64,000 nucleotides of DNA, from positions 325,942-389,941 of the forward strand of contig NMRA01000177.1 of assembly GCA_002633005.1 (NCBI GenBank). The letters run 5' to 3'. The position numbers were made by a program, and so were the translations under genes. This document shows positions 36,440 through 48,812 of this stretch, in pieces. Position 1 is the first letter of the stretch. The number at the start of each line of letters is the position of its first letter. The notes beneath the pieces were generated by a model. The model made no database searches and was not told where the DNA came from. It worked only from the letters and a program-made list of their open reading frames with translations. Source of the stretch: Phoronis australis. Lineage: Eukaryota; Phoronida; Phoronidae.

Positions 36440-36930
36440 GGATATGTACTGACTAGTCTGTGTATTCAGCCACATGTCAAGAAAAATAGAGATTTTAACT
36501 CGGTAAAGGTATATGTTTTTTGAAAGTAAAAAACCTGTAGAATTTGATTCATGACTTTCACAGTTTGCTATTCATTGGGTCAGGGGTCCATGTTTTTTTA
36601 AGTAAAATTTAGCATAAAATAAAGGTACATTGATGGCGTAATACAGTATCAATGGCATGGTATAATTTTGTTTCAATAAATGTCCAAGGTGACATCTCAA
36701 AAGTGCTGTTACAGTTTTCTAAGTTATCATTTTGTTATTGTTTTACGCAACTCTTGAGTTTTTTTATGAAATTAAAAAAAGTCCGATATTTGATAGCCCC
36801 ATGTACATTTTAACAACTCCATTTTGGACGACAGTGTATAAAGCACAGCATTTGAAAGTTTCACATGATTCCAATCGTCCATTTAGGAGATATCGTGTTC
36901 CAAAGTTTGTAAAATTTTTCTGAGGTCCTG
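36440..36930 (+). mobile_element. Family A MITE copy
   Basis: Shares, in order, ttttaactcggtaaa, gaaagta...tgtagaatttgatt, agtaaaattta, aggtacattg, tttttatgaa, ttttggac/gag, aaagtttcacatgaat and aggtcct with the copies at 38570, 43385, 46161 and 54335. Confidence 0.8.
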
Positions 36931-37134
36931 CATAAAAGCGACCTCTGAACTTTGGAAGAAATGGTGAAACATTCCTGCTTAGGGTTGTACTTAATAATCG
37001 GCTCACCACGTTTATGGCTGGGTGGAAAGTGTCATAGCCTAGAGAACACGTTAGTTCCATGCCCTAACACTAGGTGTAGTGGTTGCTACATGACCCTGGG
37101 TTTTTTGTGGTGCCTTCGGCTACAACTGTTTGGG

Positions 37135-37400
37135 TGAAGGTTATGTGGGACCTTACTGACTGTGTGCATTCAGCCAACAATGTACTAGACGTTAAGATTT
37201 AACTTTGTTTTGAATATTCAAGCTATAATCGTAAAAATTCTCAAAGTCACAACTTTATATTTTATTATTATCTTTTTGTTTCATGCAACTTTCAAACTTT
37301 CTGTCATCAAAATCAAATTTTGATCAGCCCTCTTGCAAAAGTTGATTGTTAAAAAGAAATTTCCTCAAGCCGTTGCTGCCTGCATGTATCTAGGCAAAAT
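37135..37400 (+). mobile_element. Family A MITE, 5' part or deleted copy
   Basis: Begins aaggttatgtgggacctt and gtgtgcattcagccaac, the terminal inverted repeat and next block of family A. It then jumps to inner blocks (ttgtttcatgcaact). Confidence 0.6.
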
Positions 37401-38569
37401 GCTCACTAACCTGTAAAGCATGTTTCTAGGAATCATCGTAAATGTAGTACACATGATTACAGTGAGTGTACAGCAAAGGTTTGTTGTTGTCAGGTGATAA
37501 AATAATAATTTGCAATGACTACCGAAGGAAATTGGCGAAGCACTTAGCTCATCTCATCCACATATTGTCAGGATTTACACTTGCCGGGTAACAGAAATCA
37601 AACCTAACAAGTAGATGCTTGCCTCATCGCATCGCAATGCAAAATCTTCACAGTTTGTTTTGCTGCAGACGTCAGCTATGAGCCGACCTCGTTTTTATTT
37701 GAGGCGGCTAGCTCTCTGTCTGTGCTTGACTTAGGGATCCAAGTTATATGCACTTTGCAACAGCAAGGCGGTTCGGGGACACGAGCGACAATGGCATATG
37801 TTCACATGGAAAGCGGGCTTATAACCAATCACGGAGGTTACCCGAACAACTAAGAATTCTTTTCTGTGTATGTGGTTGAAAACTTTCTGTACAGAGCGGG
37901 AGCCTTCTAAGCTCTTTCGGTCTTAACAGCCTTGTTTCATTTTCCCAATCACCTTATCGTAGATTCTTAACTTGGCATATCTTCACATACATTCATCCTG
38001 CCTGTAATTCATCCACACCACTGTCAAGCATCATATTATGTTTGCCTAGTGGGTTTTTGCTCGGTAGAAAACCATGCTTATTTATGAGTCCCCCTGATAA
38101 AATGGTATTTCTATACGGGATTAATGTCTAACATGGGATTAATCTTTACTCTGGACATCACAAAGATGCCAGCCACGTAATCTAGAGGAGATAAGAATAA
38201 ATCATTTTACTTACGATGATTAATTTCCGTTGGTATTCTTATCCAGATATATAAAAAGACTGCGAGCTGAGTCCAGAGGCAGAGTTTTTAATTTTGGTTC
38301 AGTCACTGCTTCTAGCTTCATTAATTCTTATAGAAATGCCTCTGGTGTTGATTATACAACTGATTTTTTTTTCAATTTTGGGCTGTTGTGAAGGTCTAAG
38401 TTGGAAATTTGATCAATACCATTCTTTGCCACATTTCAGTCATAGGGATATTACTTGTCAAAACTGATGTCTTTGTATCGATAATGCAGCATTGGTTAAA
38501 GGTTACTCACGACCTAGAAAGCCTCTAAAATTGACCATGTCTTTTCAGTAAAAATTAACAAAAAAGAAA

Positions 38570-38915
38570 GTTACATTCTTAATAAAACAGTATCAGTAAC
38601 GTGATCAAATTTTACTTGATGTGATTGTTCAAGATAAGAACACTGTTACTGTTTTCTAATGCATCATTTCCTTTTTGTTTTATGCAACCTTTGAGTTTTT
38701 TTTCATGAAAGTCATCAAAGTCCTATTTTGTTATAGGTCTCCCATAAAAAAGTGTGGCATTTTAAAAACAATTCCTCAGCGTTCTAGAGAACAGTATATA
38801 AAGCATAGTGTGTATTTGAATCATGAATATGATTAGCCATCTCTGACATATGACCAACCAAAGTTAATTAAATTTGGACATTTCTCTAGGGTCCTTTATA
38901 CACAACCTTAATAGT
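38570..38915 (+). mobile_element. Family A MITE, 3' part
   Basis: Contains the blocks tttgttttatgcaacctt, aaaacaattcctcagcg and ctctagggtcctttat found in the other copies. The left end is missing. Confidence 0.75.
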
Positions 38916-40380
38916 GTGCAGTCCAAATGGTGACCACTAGATTCTTGTGGTCTGAGGGTTTTGTTGGGCGAACCCTTCGTCTACAAACTGTTTATGCAAG
39001 TTAGACATGCTTTTGTAAGCTTATCCTCAGTCAGTGACCTGAAATTCCTGTTGGCTAAGTGTTAAGTGTTACCACCGGATGATGTAGGAGCTGAAAGCTT
39101 GCCAGTTCATCGCAATTTTGTCTTGGTTTTTATGACTGCTGGTTTCTGGGTTTATTGGTGTTCCAAACTGGTCCCTTGCCCGAACTGTTTAGATACTTGG
39201 GTCTTGATTATTAGCAACAGAGTGTGTATGCATGCACGGGCCTTTGCAAGGGTGTACCAATGTACAGAAGGCAATATTGCTTACTTTCTTTTAGAGGTGT
39301 TAAGTGACCCCTAGTGCTAACTGTATACCAGCTGTCACAATTTCTGGCTCTGCTGCTGCACAGATAAGAAATTCCACGGGGAATTTCCCAGATCAACAAT
39401 TTCAGCCCTCAGAACATTAAATATTGGAAATGCAGGTCGAAACTAGGAAGTCATGCTTAAAAATATATTTACAAATTTTCCTGTATGGAAGCTGTTGTCA
39501 AATTTTCGCTGGGTGCTCGTTTGACATTTTGCTTTCATTTGCTATTGCAAATCAAGCAGAGTGGCTTATGAATGTGCAATTGCAGTTTATTTTCTGCCAA
39601 ACCTTCTGGTTAACAACTAGCTATCCACAGTTGTTCAGTTGTGTTAAATTAAGTGAATTGCTGCCTCGCACTCGAGAGTTAACTGCAGTGTCTTCCTTGA
39701 ATTTTTCACCTGAACTGCACAAGGCAGAAAGATTACTATTTCGTAACTTACATTTCATTTTAAATGACTGTACAATCGTCCCTGAGAATTTTAATCTAAT
39801 TCTTCAAAATAAAGTCAGTATTATCTGTCCTTCATATCACTGTAATTATAAATGGACACACGGTGGAATAACATGATTCTGATAATTTGTATTGCACATA
39901 GGTTGTTTCCCAGAAAAATTGTGTGACCTTATTGAAACCGTCGGTAACATTACATAAATTGTGTTCTCTGTGGAAAATTATGCCTGTTCTAAAGTTTTTC
40001 AATACCCAGTCAAAACAACATGTAATCTTGAAGTGTTGCACCGGTTCTCAATACGGTAAGCAACTCACATTCCCTAGCCGGAAAATTGCTTTGAATCCAG
40101 CTCAGCAGGTATTGCAAGCGGTTAAACGTCAGTTGTGGGGGACATTTCGTGATTTGCCATGTTTTTTCACCGTTTACCTTGTGAGCATTTTTCGTATCCG
40201 CCTTTCCGGTCGTGGGTCATACTGTATGATTTCTGGGCACACGTGACCTGTTGTTTCCAAAACCTTCAGCCCATTTGCTCTCCTTACATAACCTTTAACA
40301 CATTCGCAACACGCTCATGACCTTAAACCTATTCTCACTACTTTTATTAACTTTGACCTTACCACTGTTTCCTTCTGCAG

Positions 40381-40509
40381 AGGAAGACATAGCCATGCTG
40401 AAGGACTTCACACAGGATGCAGACACAGAGGTGGTGCTGGACAATGAAGAGATGGGGAGGACGAAGGGGCATCAGTCGGTCACCTGGCTGGATCAGGTCA
40501 TTCTACCAG
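40381..40509 (+). CDS. ARHGEF28/AKAP13-like: Exon 7 (residues 397-439)
   Basis: A 129-nt exon with a strong pyrimidine tract acceptor (ccttctgcag) and donor cag/gtaggt, phase 1 on both sides. It is symmetric and could be skipped without a frameshift. It encodes EEDIAMLKDFTQDADTEVV, then LDNEEMGRTKGHQSVTW and LDQVILP. It is acidic and has no recognised domain. Linker between the ankyrin segment and the acidic region. Confidence 0.87.
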
Positions 40510-41522
40510 GTAGGTTGTCATTACTGCCACCCTGTAATGAGTATGCATAGGTGTCGGGTGCGATCTTATTGGTTAATGGTTGTTACCTGATCTATGAGTG
40601 ACGGTGCTCAACTCCAGTAAGTTACCTTGAGATTGGACCACAATGTCGCTCCACTCCAACAAGTGAGCTCCAAGATGAGAATCATCTACTGTTCTGTTAC
40701 TGTTTGCAACACGGCTTGCAGCTTTGTTTTCACATCAGTTTTTTAATGTTCAAATTAAAAATCGGACTTGTCATGCCAGCATGTCTTTGGAAATGTACCA
40801 GCTTTTAGTTAGGGAGTAATGAACTTTTCATTCCTGCTGTGTCCCTACATTATCGCGGTTATTTTGAAATTCTTCAGTTATGTTCCACGATACAGTGTTG
40901 ATGGTCGCATGTCACTTTAGTTCCATGTTCTATAGGGGTGCCTGAACGTCTGGCGAGCTTGTTTTGCTTTTGGGCTAGTGATGCCCTATCAGTCTCCTTC
41001 ATTTAAAGATAACAGTTATTTTCGGGGATGAAGCGTGTCATACTCATTGATAAAATTGACGAAAACATACCCCAGTGTCAAGATGGTGATAAGATATTGT
41101 AGAGGCTGTGAAATTTATCTTCACAGTTGGCCAGGTCTCTGCCAACAGGTGGTGTTGATATGTGCTTTATATTTGTGCATAGAATAGGTGAACAGTGGTT
41201 CTAAATTGTTGGTCCTTTGGCTGATTAATGCAGTCACGATGTTGTTGAATAAAACATGAGAAACGGGCATTTCCATGTGCACCCTTTTGAAAAAACCCTC
41301 TAGTTTACTTCAGGTAAATGTCTGATTGTCTACAGCAAGTTAAAAATGACAAATTTTGTCGAAATTCATCCGGCTTTGTCAAAACTATGATGAAATCCCA
41401 GGCGAATACAATGTTAAGTTATTTGAGAATTTTTGCTGCAAATATAGTATGTGGGTAGCGCTCTGTAGAGTGGTGCATACCATACCAGATTTGGTCTGAT
41501 GTTCATTCTATGTTTTGTGTAG
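40510..41522 (+). other. Intron 7
   Basis: 1.0 kb of unique AT-rich sequence. Nothing notable. Confidence 0.85.
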
Positions 41523-41924
41523 GTACAGAAGTGTATTGTGATGAAGTAGATGATACTGAAGAGGATATTGAAGATGAAAATGAGCCTCACAAAGAAGAAG
41601 GGAAGGTCCTCGAGGAAAATGATGAAAGTCTCCAGGAAGGAGACGCCGTTGGGAAGGAAAGGGACTGTAGTCTTGAGATTGGTGAGAACGATGACTGTGG
41701 TGACAATGTGGATGGCAGTGGTGGCAGCGATGAGAAAGATGACGACTATACCGGCGTTCATAGCGAGGACGAAGCCGATTTGTTTCCTGACGACCACCAT
41801 CACCATGGCGATGAGGAGGATGAGGACGCGACTGACTCGCCGTGTAGTCCTGAGCCCACGTCGCCCGTAGCACGGTCACCGTCGATCTCCACGATCAAGC
41901 CGGAAGAGAGGAAACAGTTAGTGG
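41523..41924 (+). CDS. ARHGEF28/AKAP13-like: Exon 8 (residues 440-573), acidic and His-rich linker
   Basis: A 402-nt exon with acceptor ttgtgtag and donor ggg/gtaagg, phase 1 on both sides, so it could be skipped in frame. It encodes a strongly acidic low-complexity segment (DEVDDTEEDIEDENE, then DDDYTGVHSEDEADLF) with a DDHHHHGDEEDED core. The Ser/Pro-rich end SPCSPEPTSPVARSPS has several SP/TP sites for proline-directed kinases. It is predicted disordered. Two long open frames overlap it on the same and opposite strand, but they are by-products of the GA-rich composition. Confidence 0.87.
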
Positions 41925-42637
41925 GTAAGGGATAAAGATATCTGGCAAGTTGCCAGTAAAACGCGGATTTCAGAGCCTCTTTTTGAATACTGTAATATAC
42001 TTCATGTTGTGTTTTTCTGTCTAAGATATCAGTGCGCGTGATTGCCATGTTGAAATCAAATAACTTGTCAACAAGTTCATGCAATTTTTTATCAAATGAC
42101 TTCTTTTAATTGAATATTTGGCTTCATTTTCATTTTTTTATCAATGTGAATAAAACGAACCTATAGAATAAACGGTCTTGAACCATTTCGTATCGAAAGT
42201 AAACTTGTGTTGTTTGATCAAAGGTAGAGGTTGTGAGGTACTCATTTCATCATTCGGATGTTGTGCAAGAACCCATTAGTGGTGCAATATTCGAAACATC
42301 CTCTCTTGTTTTGGGAAAACACTTTGTGCTATGAGAATCTGGACCACCATGCATCATTTCACTTTAGTGTCAAAGTGTCATTACTTGTTTATTTAATATT
42401 GCACATTTTAGGCATGCAGGTTTTGAGACATCCAGAAACAAGATTCAGTCATTGCGCAAGTTCTCATGTTAGTGATGTTGCGTCTGCTTCTTGGAGACTT
42501 CAGCTTTGCTATTAATGTTTGGCCACCACCATTTTTCTTTCCTGGGAAATAAGTTTTGCTAATTATATAATCAACACCTTGTCCCCCTATTGACTAGAAT
42601 ATTTATATAATTATCATTAATTTTGTTGCTATTCCAG
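41925..42637 (+). other. Intron 8
   Basis: 0.7 kb of unique AT-rich sequence. Nothing notable. Confidence 0.85.
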
Positions 42638-42705
42638 AGGCCCAAGTACAGAAGCTTCAGAATATTAGTGAAGACATACAGCGACTGAGGCTGAGTGCCG
42701 AAGAG
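42638..42705 (+). CDS. ARHGEF28/AKAP13-like: Exon 9 (residues 574-596), short coiled-coil
   Basis: A 68-nt exon with acceptor tgctattccag, phase 1 in and phase 0 out, encoding EAQVQKLQNISEDIQRLRL and SAEE, a heptad-like amphipathic helix. The chosen donor gag/gttcgt is weak. It is preferred because the join to exon 10 (SAEE then VERRERLARF) continues the helix. A second donor, cgg/gtaaaa, at 42766 is also in phase 0 and would add 20 residues, so the 3' border is less certain than the exon itself. Confidence 0.78.
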
Positions 42706-44274
42706 GTTCGTTATCTAACTTGGGTCAGGCTTAAATTAAAGTTCTATTGTGCGCTACTTCGGCGGGTAAAAAACGGTCAACTTCAAAGTAAGACGAAATA
42801 AGAGTGGAGGGTTTATTTAGCTCAAATTCTACAAAACATCACCTATGAGCTTCATCTCAACCACTGTATAACTATTGAAAAGAAATAGTGTTAATTTATT
42901 CCTTACTTCACGACTGGATTTTTGTGACGTGCCGCAAAACTAATCAAAACATTTGACCGTCCCCATGTGTGAAACAGAATGCCCAAGGTAATATTAATAT
43001 TTCCAAAGCAGTGCTCATTATAGCTTTAGGGTAGTTCAATAACCCAGCTCCTTGTTTCTCGACAGTGTTTGTTCTCTGAGCTTAGCTAATGTTGTGTCAA
43101 ATTATCAAATTCAAGTTTGCTGACTATCACGGTTGTGTGACCTCAGCTTTGATGTGGTTTAAACAAATTAACAAATTAGATATGTACTCATTTATACCGA
43201 ACGCCCTTTATCCACCGAGGGATTGGTCCATTTGATCGTAAGTCAACCGAGTTTGAATATTTTACGGTAGTTACAGGTTGGCTTGTGTCATGCGCACACA
43301 AATGTTGAACTTAGATTGTACGAGTATGACAAGGTGAGGTTATGTGAGAAGTTATCGACCAGTCCCAGTATTTAATCAAATATCAACAATACTATAAATC
43401 TTAACTCGGTAAAAGTATAAAGTTCCTGAAAGTAGAAAGTAATATGTAGAATTTGATTTTTACCAATCTCATTAATTGGGCCGCGTGACCAGGTTCTCAG
43501 TGAAATTTATTAAAAAATAAAGGTACGTTTCACAGAAAAGTCATGGTAACAATAACACAACCAATTCTTATTTTATACTATTTCAAAAATGCTGTAATTT
43601 TGTAGTTTTCTAAATTGTCATTTTGTTTTCATATTCTGCAACTTTTTTACTTTTCAGAAAAAAAATAAAAGTCCTTTTTTTTCACAGCTTTGAAGAAAAA
43701 GTGGGATTTTGTGAAAAAATGCTTAGCGTGTTTCGGAGAATGGTGCAAATAGCATAGTTTTGAAAACTTGCATGTGAATCCTATCGGCCGTTTCTGAGAT
43801 ATGTTCCAAAGTTAGTCAAATTTGAACATTTCTCTAGGGTCCTACATAACCTTGTCTTGTAGGGTCGAGGATGCAATGGTCTGCAAATCAATAGCAGTAC
43901 CAGTAGTTCTAATTCAATGTCAGTTGCCATTGTAAGAATCTGAATGTTGCCAGTGAGATGGCATATAATAGGTATATCTGCCCTACAGACTTCCAGGTTT
44001 GTAGCTAATAAGGTTCTATAGAGAATAGGGGCGTTGATGGTTTTGACTCCTGGAAATGTGGAGAAGTATTTTTATCCTACTTTTGTCACGTGAGAACATT
44101 ACAGGATGTAAGATTTCATGACTCATTGGGATTTCCAAAAATGTACACAAAGGGCAAAGGGCTTCATTTCAGTGTTCTGCAGTTATCCATCAAGGGCCCG
44201 ACTTGCTTGCGTTGATTTGTATGTTTTGATATTGATATGAATGAAATACTGACTTCTGGTGATGATTGTTGCAG
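42706..44274 (+). other. Intron 9
   Basis: 1.6 kb. About a third is a family A MITE copy at 43385-43856. The first 60 bp may be exonic if the alternative donor at 42766 is used. Confidence 0.75.
43385..43856 (+). mobile_element. Family A MITE copy
   Basis: Full set of inner blocks. It ends ctagggtcctacataacctt, the clearest right terminal repeat of the family. Confidence 0.85.
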
Positions 44275-44365
44275 GTTGAAAGGAGGGAAAGATTAGCAAG
44301 GTTCAGTACATCCTGTCCTACTCTAGATAGGTCGTCACCCCCTCTGGTGGAGGATTCTAAAGCAG
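44275..44365 (+). CDS. ARHGEF28/AKAP13-like: Exon 10 (residues 597-626)
   Basis: A 91-nt exon with acceptor gattgttgcag and donor cag/gtaatt, phase 0 in and phase 1 out. It encodes VERRERLARFSTSC, then PTLDRSSPPLVEDSKA. The first half extends the short coiled coil of exon 9. The second half is Ser/Pro-rich, with an SSPP site. It is short, but its phase fits both neighbours and its composition is not intron-like. Confidence 0.8.
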
Positions 44366-44546
44366 GTAATTGACAGACTTGTGTGTATGCTGCATTGTTG
44401 TTCAGGTCTGACACTAGGGAGCAGCACTTTCCAGTTGATGTTTGATGGGCTGGCTTTGCCTGGTGCAAATTTTTGTTCTAAAGGAGCTGGTTACTTACCT
44501 GAAACTGCAAAGTGATATGGTAACCTGAAAGAACTGGTATATTTTG

Positions 44547-44590
44547 TGTAGTAGTATTAGTAGTATTAGTAGTAGTAGTAGTAGTAGTAT
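44547..44590 (+). repeat. (TAG)n microsatellite
   Basis: Imperfect agtagtatt/tag array of about 44 bp. Confidence 0.9.
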
Positions 44591-44787
44591 TGAATTTAAG
44601 AAACATATCTTTGAACACTGTTGATCAACTGATAACCCAGTTTTTCTTGCCTGATTTTGGTAGTATTTGATAATCTACAGCAATCGAGATTTGTATTTTA
44701 ACAAAATTTAATTTCAATGGTTGTGCGTGATCTCTAGTTTCATTGATCACAACAGATTTATGTTATTCCCTGGCCCTGTCAATTCTT

Positions 44788-44800
44788 CCCCCCCCCCCCN
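44788..44800. other. Poly-C run ending in N
   Basis: A homopolymer C tract is followed by the third single N of the window at 44800. No duplication is seen across it, so it is probably a sequencing stop in the homopolymer. Confidence 0.8.
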
Positions 44801-45452
44801 GTTTGCGGATATGAAAAACACCAGCTTCATATTAAGGCGTCTGAGTAGTTCCCTGTCACAGGTTGTGAAAAACTCTTCACCCCTTCGTAACATCAAAAAG
44901 ATTCCAGCTGTTGTGCCATCTGACTCGGTTAACCGACCGTTGCTTCATCTTCCTCGAAATTTCCTAAATCTTCTGCATATTTTTGTCATTGTTTTCTCAC
45001 AAATGTTTTGGTCTTACTTCACAATTACTGAATAATGAGTCAGCCAGGTTATTATCTCGTCACGGCCTAAGAATAATTTGCTCAAATTATCTCAATAACG
45101 AGCCAATATGGTATATTCTCCTAGACTTTGTTGACTTAAGTTCTTAGGTAACTTTTCATAAAGTGGACTCGAGGTCTGCTGGTGTGTTAAATTAATCAGT
45201 GTTTGCTAGTGAGGGAGCTGAAATGTCACTGTTAACAGGTCTTTTTAGCACTGCCTTAGCACAAATTACCCGCCAGTGGTTGGCTTGGGATTTCACTGCC
45301 AGACATAGTTGTGGCATGCTCATTGAGAGATGCATGATCGAGGAGCTTCAGTCAAAACAATATCTTAATGTTAGTTTTCAGGGATGCTTGAGTGTCGGGG
45401 AAAGTATTCTTTTTTCATGAACTGTTCAGTACTTGTCACTGTACGATTCATT

Positions 45453-45937
45453 AAGGTTATTTGAACCCTGAAAAAATGTACAAATTTGGCTTAACGTCCA
45501 AACATATCTCAGGATCGGGTGATCAGAATCTTGTGGAACTCGCTGATACTTTGCATTATGCATTGTCTTCCAAAACGCTGATAGGTATTGGTTTCAAAAT
45601 GTTCCACTTGTGCATGAGGAGAAAAAGATTTTTCGTAAAAAATCAATAGTTGCATCAAATGAAAAAACAAAATAATTTAGAAATTTCTCGCAGCCTTTTT
45701 GAGATTGAAATCTGAGTGTACCTTTCTTTTTTGTTAGTTGTTACTAAAAGCTTTGTCACGTGACCCAATTACTGCGAGATTGGTATAAAGTTAATAATCT
45801 AATTCTATAAGCTTTCTACTTTCAGAAAATATGTACTTTCACTGAGTTAAAATGTAATATACTTTTGTAGAATCCAGTTTTTTTTTTAGATATTTGGCTA
45901 AATCCAGGCACCTGTTGATAAGGTCCTACATAACCTT
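45453..45937 (-). mobile_element. Family A MITE copy, reverse
   Basis: Starts aaggttatttgaaccc and ends ggtcctacataacctt, so both terminal inverted repeats are visible. The inner blocks are the reverse complement of those at 43385. Confidence 0.88.
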
Positions 45938-46160
45938 AGTATTGTTAAGTCACACCTGTGACTATATATGTATCTGGCATGCATACAACAGATGATATTG
46001 TAGTGATCATTATTAGTGGGAAAACGAATGTGGAAGAATCATTAGTAAAATACACCGATTGGTTTTTGTAGTGTAAACTGACATGGGATGAAGTGACATA
46101 CTGTGATAGAAATAAAGTCATTTTATACAGAGCATGCGCAACACGCTATGAATTCCAGTT

Positions 46161-46663
46161 TTCAGTTTTTGTAGGACCTTACGTACAAGTCTGTCTATTT
46201 AGCCAAATATCTGCATAACTATAGATTTTAGTGCTGTACAAGTATATATTTTCTGAAAGTAGAAACTTGTAGGATTTGATTTTTGAGTTTTTACCAAGCT
46301 GCTATAAATTTGGTCACTGTATCATGTCAGTTAAGTAAAATTTACTGGAAAAAAGAAAAGTACATTGGTTGCAAAACAATGATATTAATAATACGACCAA
46401 ACTTCATTTGATGTAAATGTTCAAGATGAAATCTCAAAACCACTAGTAATTAGTTTTCTGAATTGTTTCTTTTCACGCGAATTTGTTTTTTATGAAAATC
46501 GTAAAAGTCCTATTTTAAAAACAATTTCCTAACAGCATTTTGGAGAATAACGCATAAAGAATAGTAGCTGAAAGTTTCATTTGAATATCATCACCCATTT
46601 CTGTGATATGATGTATCAAAGTTAGCCAAATTTTGCGGTTTTTCTAAGGTCCAACAGAACCTT
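46161..46663 (+). mobile_element. Family A MITE copy
   Basis: Starts gtaggaccttacgtac and tctatttagccaaat, and ends ctaaggtccaacagaacctt. It is intact and lies 220 bp from the reverse copy at 45453. Confidence 0.88.
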
Positions 46664-47589
46664 ACTTATTATCGCTTGTAATTTTCGTGTCTGTGACTGA
46701 TGCTGCTCAATAATGAAGACTAATATATACGATATGGCATCAGTATTTTGTTATTGCCAACATTTCTAGGAATAAAGCATGAAACTGAATACGACTACGT
46801 ACGAAAGTTAAGTCTCATGTGTTTCCATGTCCACTTTATTCCCCTTTCTTGGTGAGACCTCCAAACAAAGCGACGGTGGTTTTAGCTGATGTCATTGGAC
46901 ATCCCAATGTTTACACAAAGGGGTTTTACACTTTCCAAGATGTACTTTCTTTGAGGTATTTTCGATAGTAAAACCAATACTTTTGCTATCGGTGTTTTGG
47001 CAGTACTTTTTAAATTATTACCAATAGGTACTGATACTTGAATACCAATACTTAAGTACCAGTCTGCATCCCAGCTGTAACAGATGTGAAGGTTATCCTA
47101 TTCTTGTTTCACAAATTTAAACTACTGTTCTGCAGGACTATCGTTCTTTAACATTTGATTGTTGAGAGTTAGAAGTCATTCCCTCTCTATAATGGCTTCT
47201 TGTATTCGCGTTTTTTCGTGCAACCTGCAGGTAATTTTCACAGGTATTTAGCCTGTTTGCACCTGACGAACGAGTTAATCTTCGCTGGTATTCAAGAATG
47301 TGTTATTACAATTAGGAAAAAATTCGGTCAGTTACGGTTGTTTTCTCTTCAGGCAAATTGATCATATTTTTTCTGGTGTGCTGTTAATTTCATATCTCAT
47401 TGCAAAACTTTTGTCACGTTGCACTCAAAGTTATATTGAGCACCACACAGTCAAGTCAAACGTGGGTGACTTAAAAGTGAGAAAACAAGACAAGAATGAC
47501 ATTGTGGTTTATTAAGCCTAAAGAACACCAATGTGTTTCACGTTTATGTTGCCTTATTTCACAATTCCGTTTCTTTAAGGATTGTAAAA

Positions 47590-47712
47590 TTACACTGAAA
47601 TGTTTGGCACTCATCATTGGTTGAAGTGAGATGTCCCAAGGTAATTGTCATGTTACATTGAAATGTTTGGCAGCCACCATTTTTTGAAGGGAGATGTCCC
47701 AAGGTAATTGTT
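47590..47712 (+). repeat. 63-bp tandem duplication
   Basis: Two copies starting ttacactgaaatgtttggca and ending gatgtcccaaggtaattgt, with several differences between them. Confidence 0.88.
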
Positions 47713-48185
47713 ACCTGAGCAGCACTGGATGTAGATTTAGAGTTGGCATGAAATGAATTGCTATTGTAATAAAATAATTGGCTGTTTGGCCATCAGTGTT
47801 TTAATGCAGTATCTTCTTAAAAATGTTTGCCTGAATACATTAAACAGGAAATCTAACCTTTCTTGTTGGGTGTTTGAAACAGAAGGTGGATGTTGATGAA
47901 TGAAACTGATGTTAATAAGTGTGTGATTTAATGATTTCTTATGATACGTTGGTTAGTCTTCTGCATTGAAAAGGTGTCTATTTTACAATTAAAGCTAAAT
48001 ACATTGGTAATTAGGTAGAGAAGGAACCGGCAACTTCAAACTAGGTAAATGCAACTTTGCATTGGCAAATGTAATGGCAGACCCAAGTCAATGAACTTTA
48101 TAAAGAAGTCTTGAAAAATTATGAATGCAAACATTAACTTCTAAAAAGACGAAGATTCTATACGAAAGAGATGTTTTTTTTAAAA

Positions 48186-48298
48186 TGAGATTTTTAAAGG
48201 TGGAGGTTTTTAAAAAATGGAGGTTTTTGAAGACGGAGGTTTTGAAAGATGGAGACTTTTAAAGATGGAGGCTTTTAAAGATGGAGACTTTTAAAATG
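48186..48298 (+). repeat. ~19-bp minisatellite
   Basis: Six degenerate copies of gatggagacttttaaa, purine-rich on this strand. Confidence 0.85.
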
Positions 48299-48812
48299 GT
48301 GTGTGTAGCTTTAATCAAGTGTGTGTAAGCTACAAGAATTTATGGTTTCTTTTTTCTCTGTATTTTCCTGAAATAGATCAGTAATCCATGTTTCAGAGAA
48401 TTGGTTTTAGGAATAACCTCATACTGCTGAGATCAGCTCCTGTGAATGCAGAAATTAACAGCAGTGTTGGATAAATTTGCACACTAACCCAAATTCCTGA
48501 GCATCCAAATAAACAAGTAGTCCACTGATGTCATGGCTACTCTGGTAAAGCCATCTAGGCTGTGACTAGGGCATACTTTCTCCCTGTCTTGACGCACAAG
48601 AGTGAATCTCAACATGCCTAGCATTATCCCTACAGCCTGGCACTGAATGGACTAAAAACAAACAGTAATGCTTTAATCCTAGATTGATCCGATCCATTGC
48701 GGAATCCAATCGACAGAAAACCGTGTCAAGTTGTTTGCCATTGATCTGCGAATTCCTTTGAGAGCTGAGCTTCTCAGCAGTGTTCCCTTGATAGGCTGCT
48801 ATTACACTGATT

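Larger units (their letters stand above)
36022..40380 (+). other. Intron 6
   Basis: 4.4 kb. It contains three full or partial copies of family A. The 150-residue open frame at 39424-39876 has no acceptor or donor consistent with use and resembles no protein I know. Confidence 0.75.

Noticed and set aside
39424-39876. 150-residue open frame on + strand
   Set aside because: Lies inside intron 6, has no usable splice context, is rich in Cys/Phe/Leu as random AT-rich frames are, and resembles no family I know.
41414-41879. Two long open frames on the minus strand opposite exon 8
   Set aside because: Shadow frames of the GAT/GAA-rich acidic coding exon. They are His/Ser/Phe-rich with no homologue.
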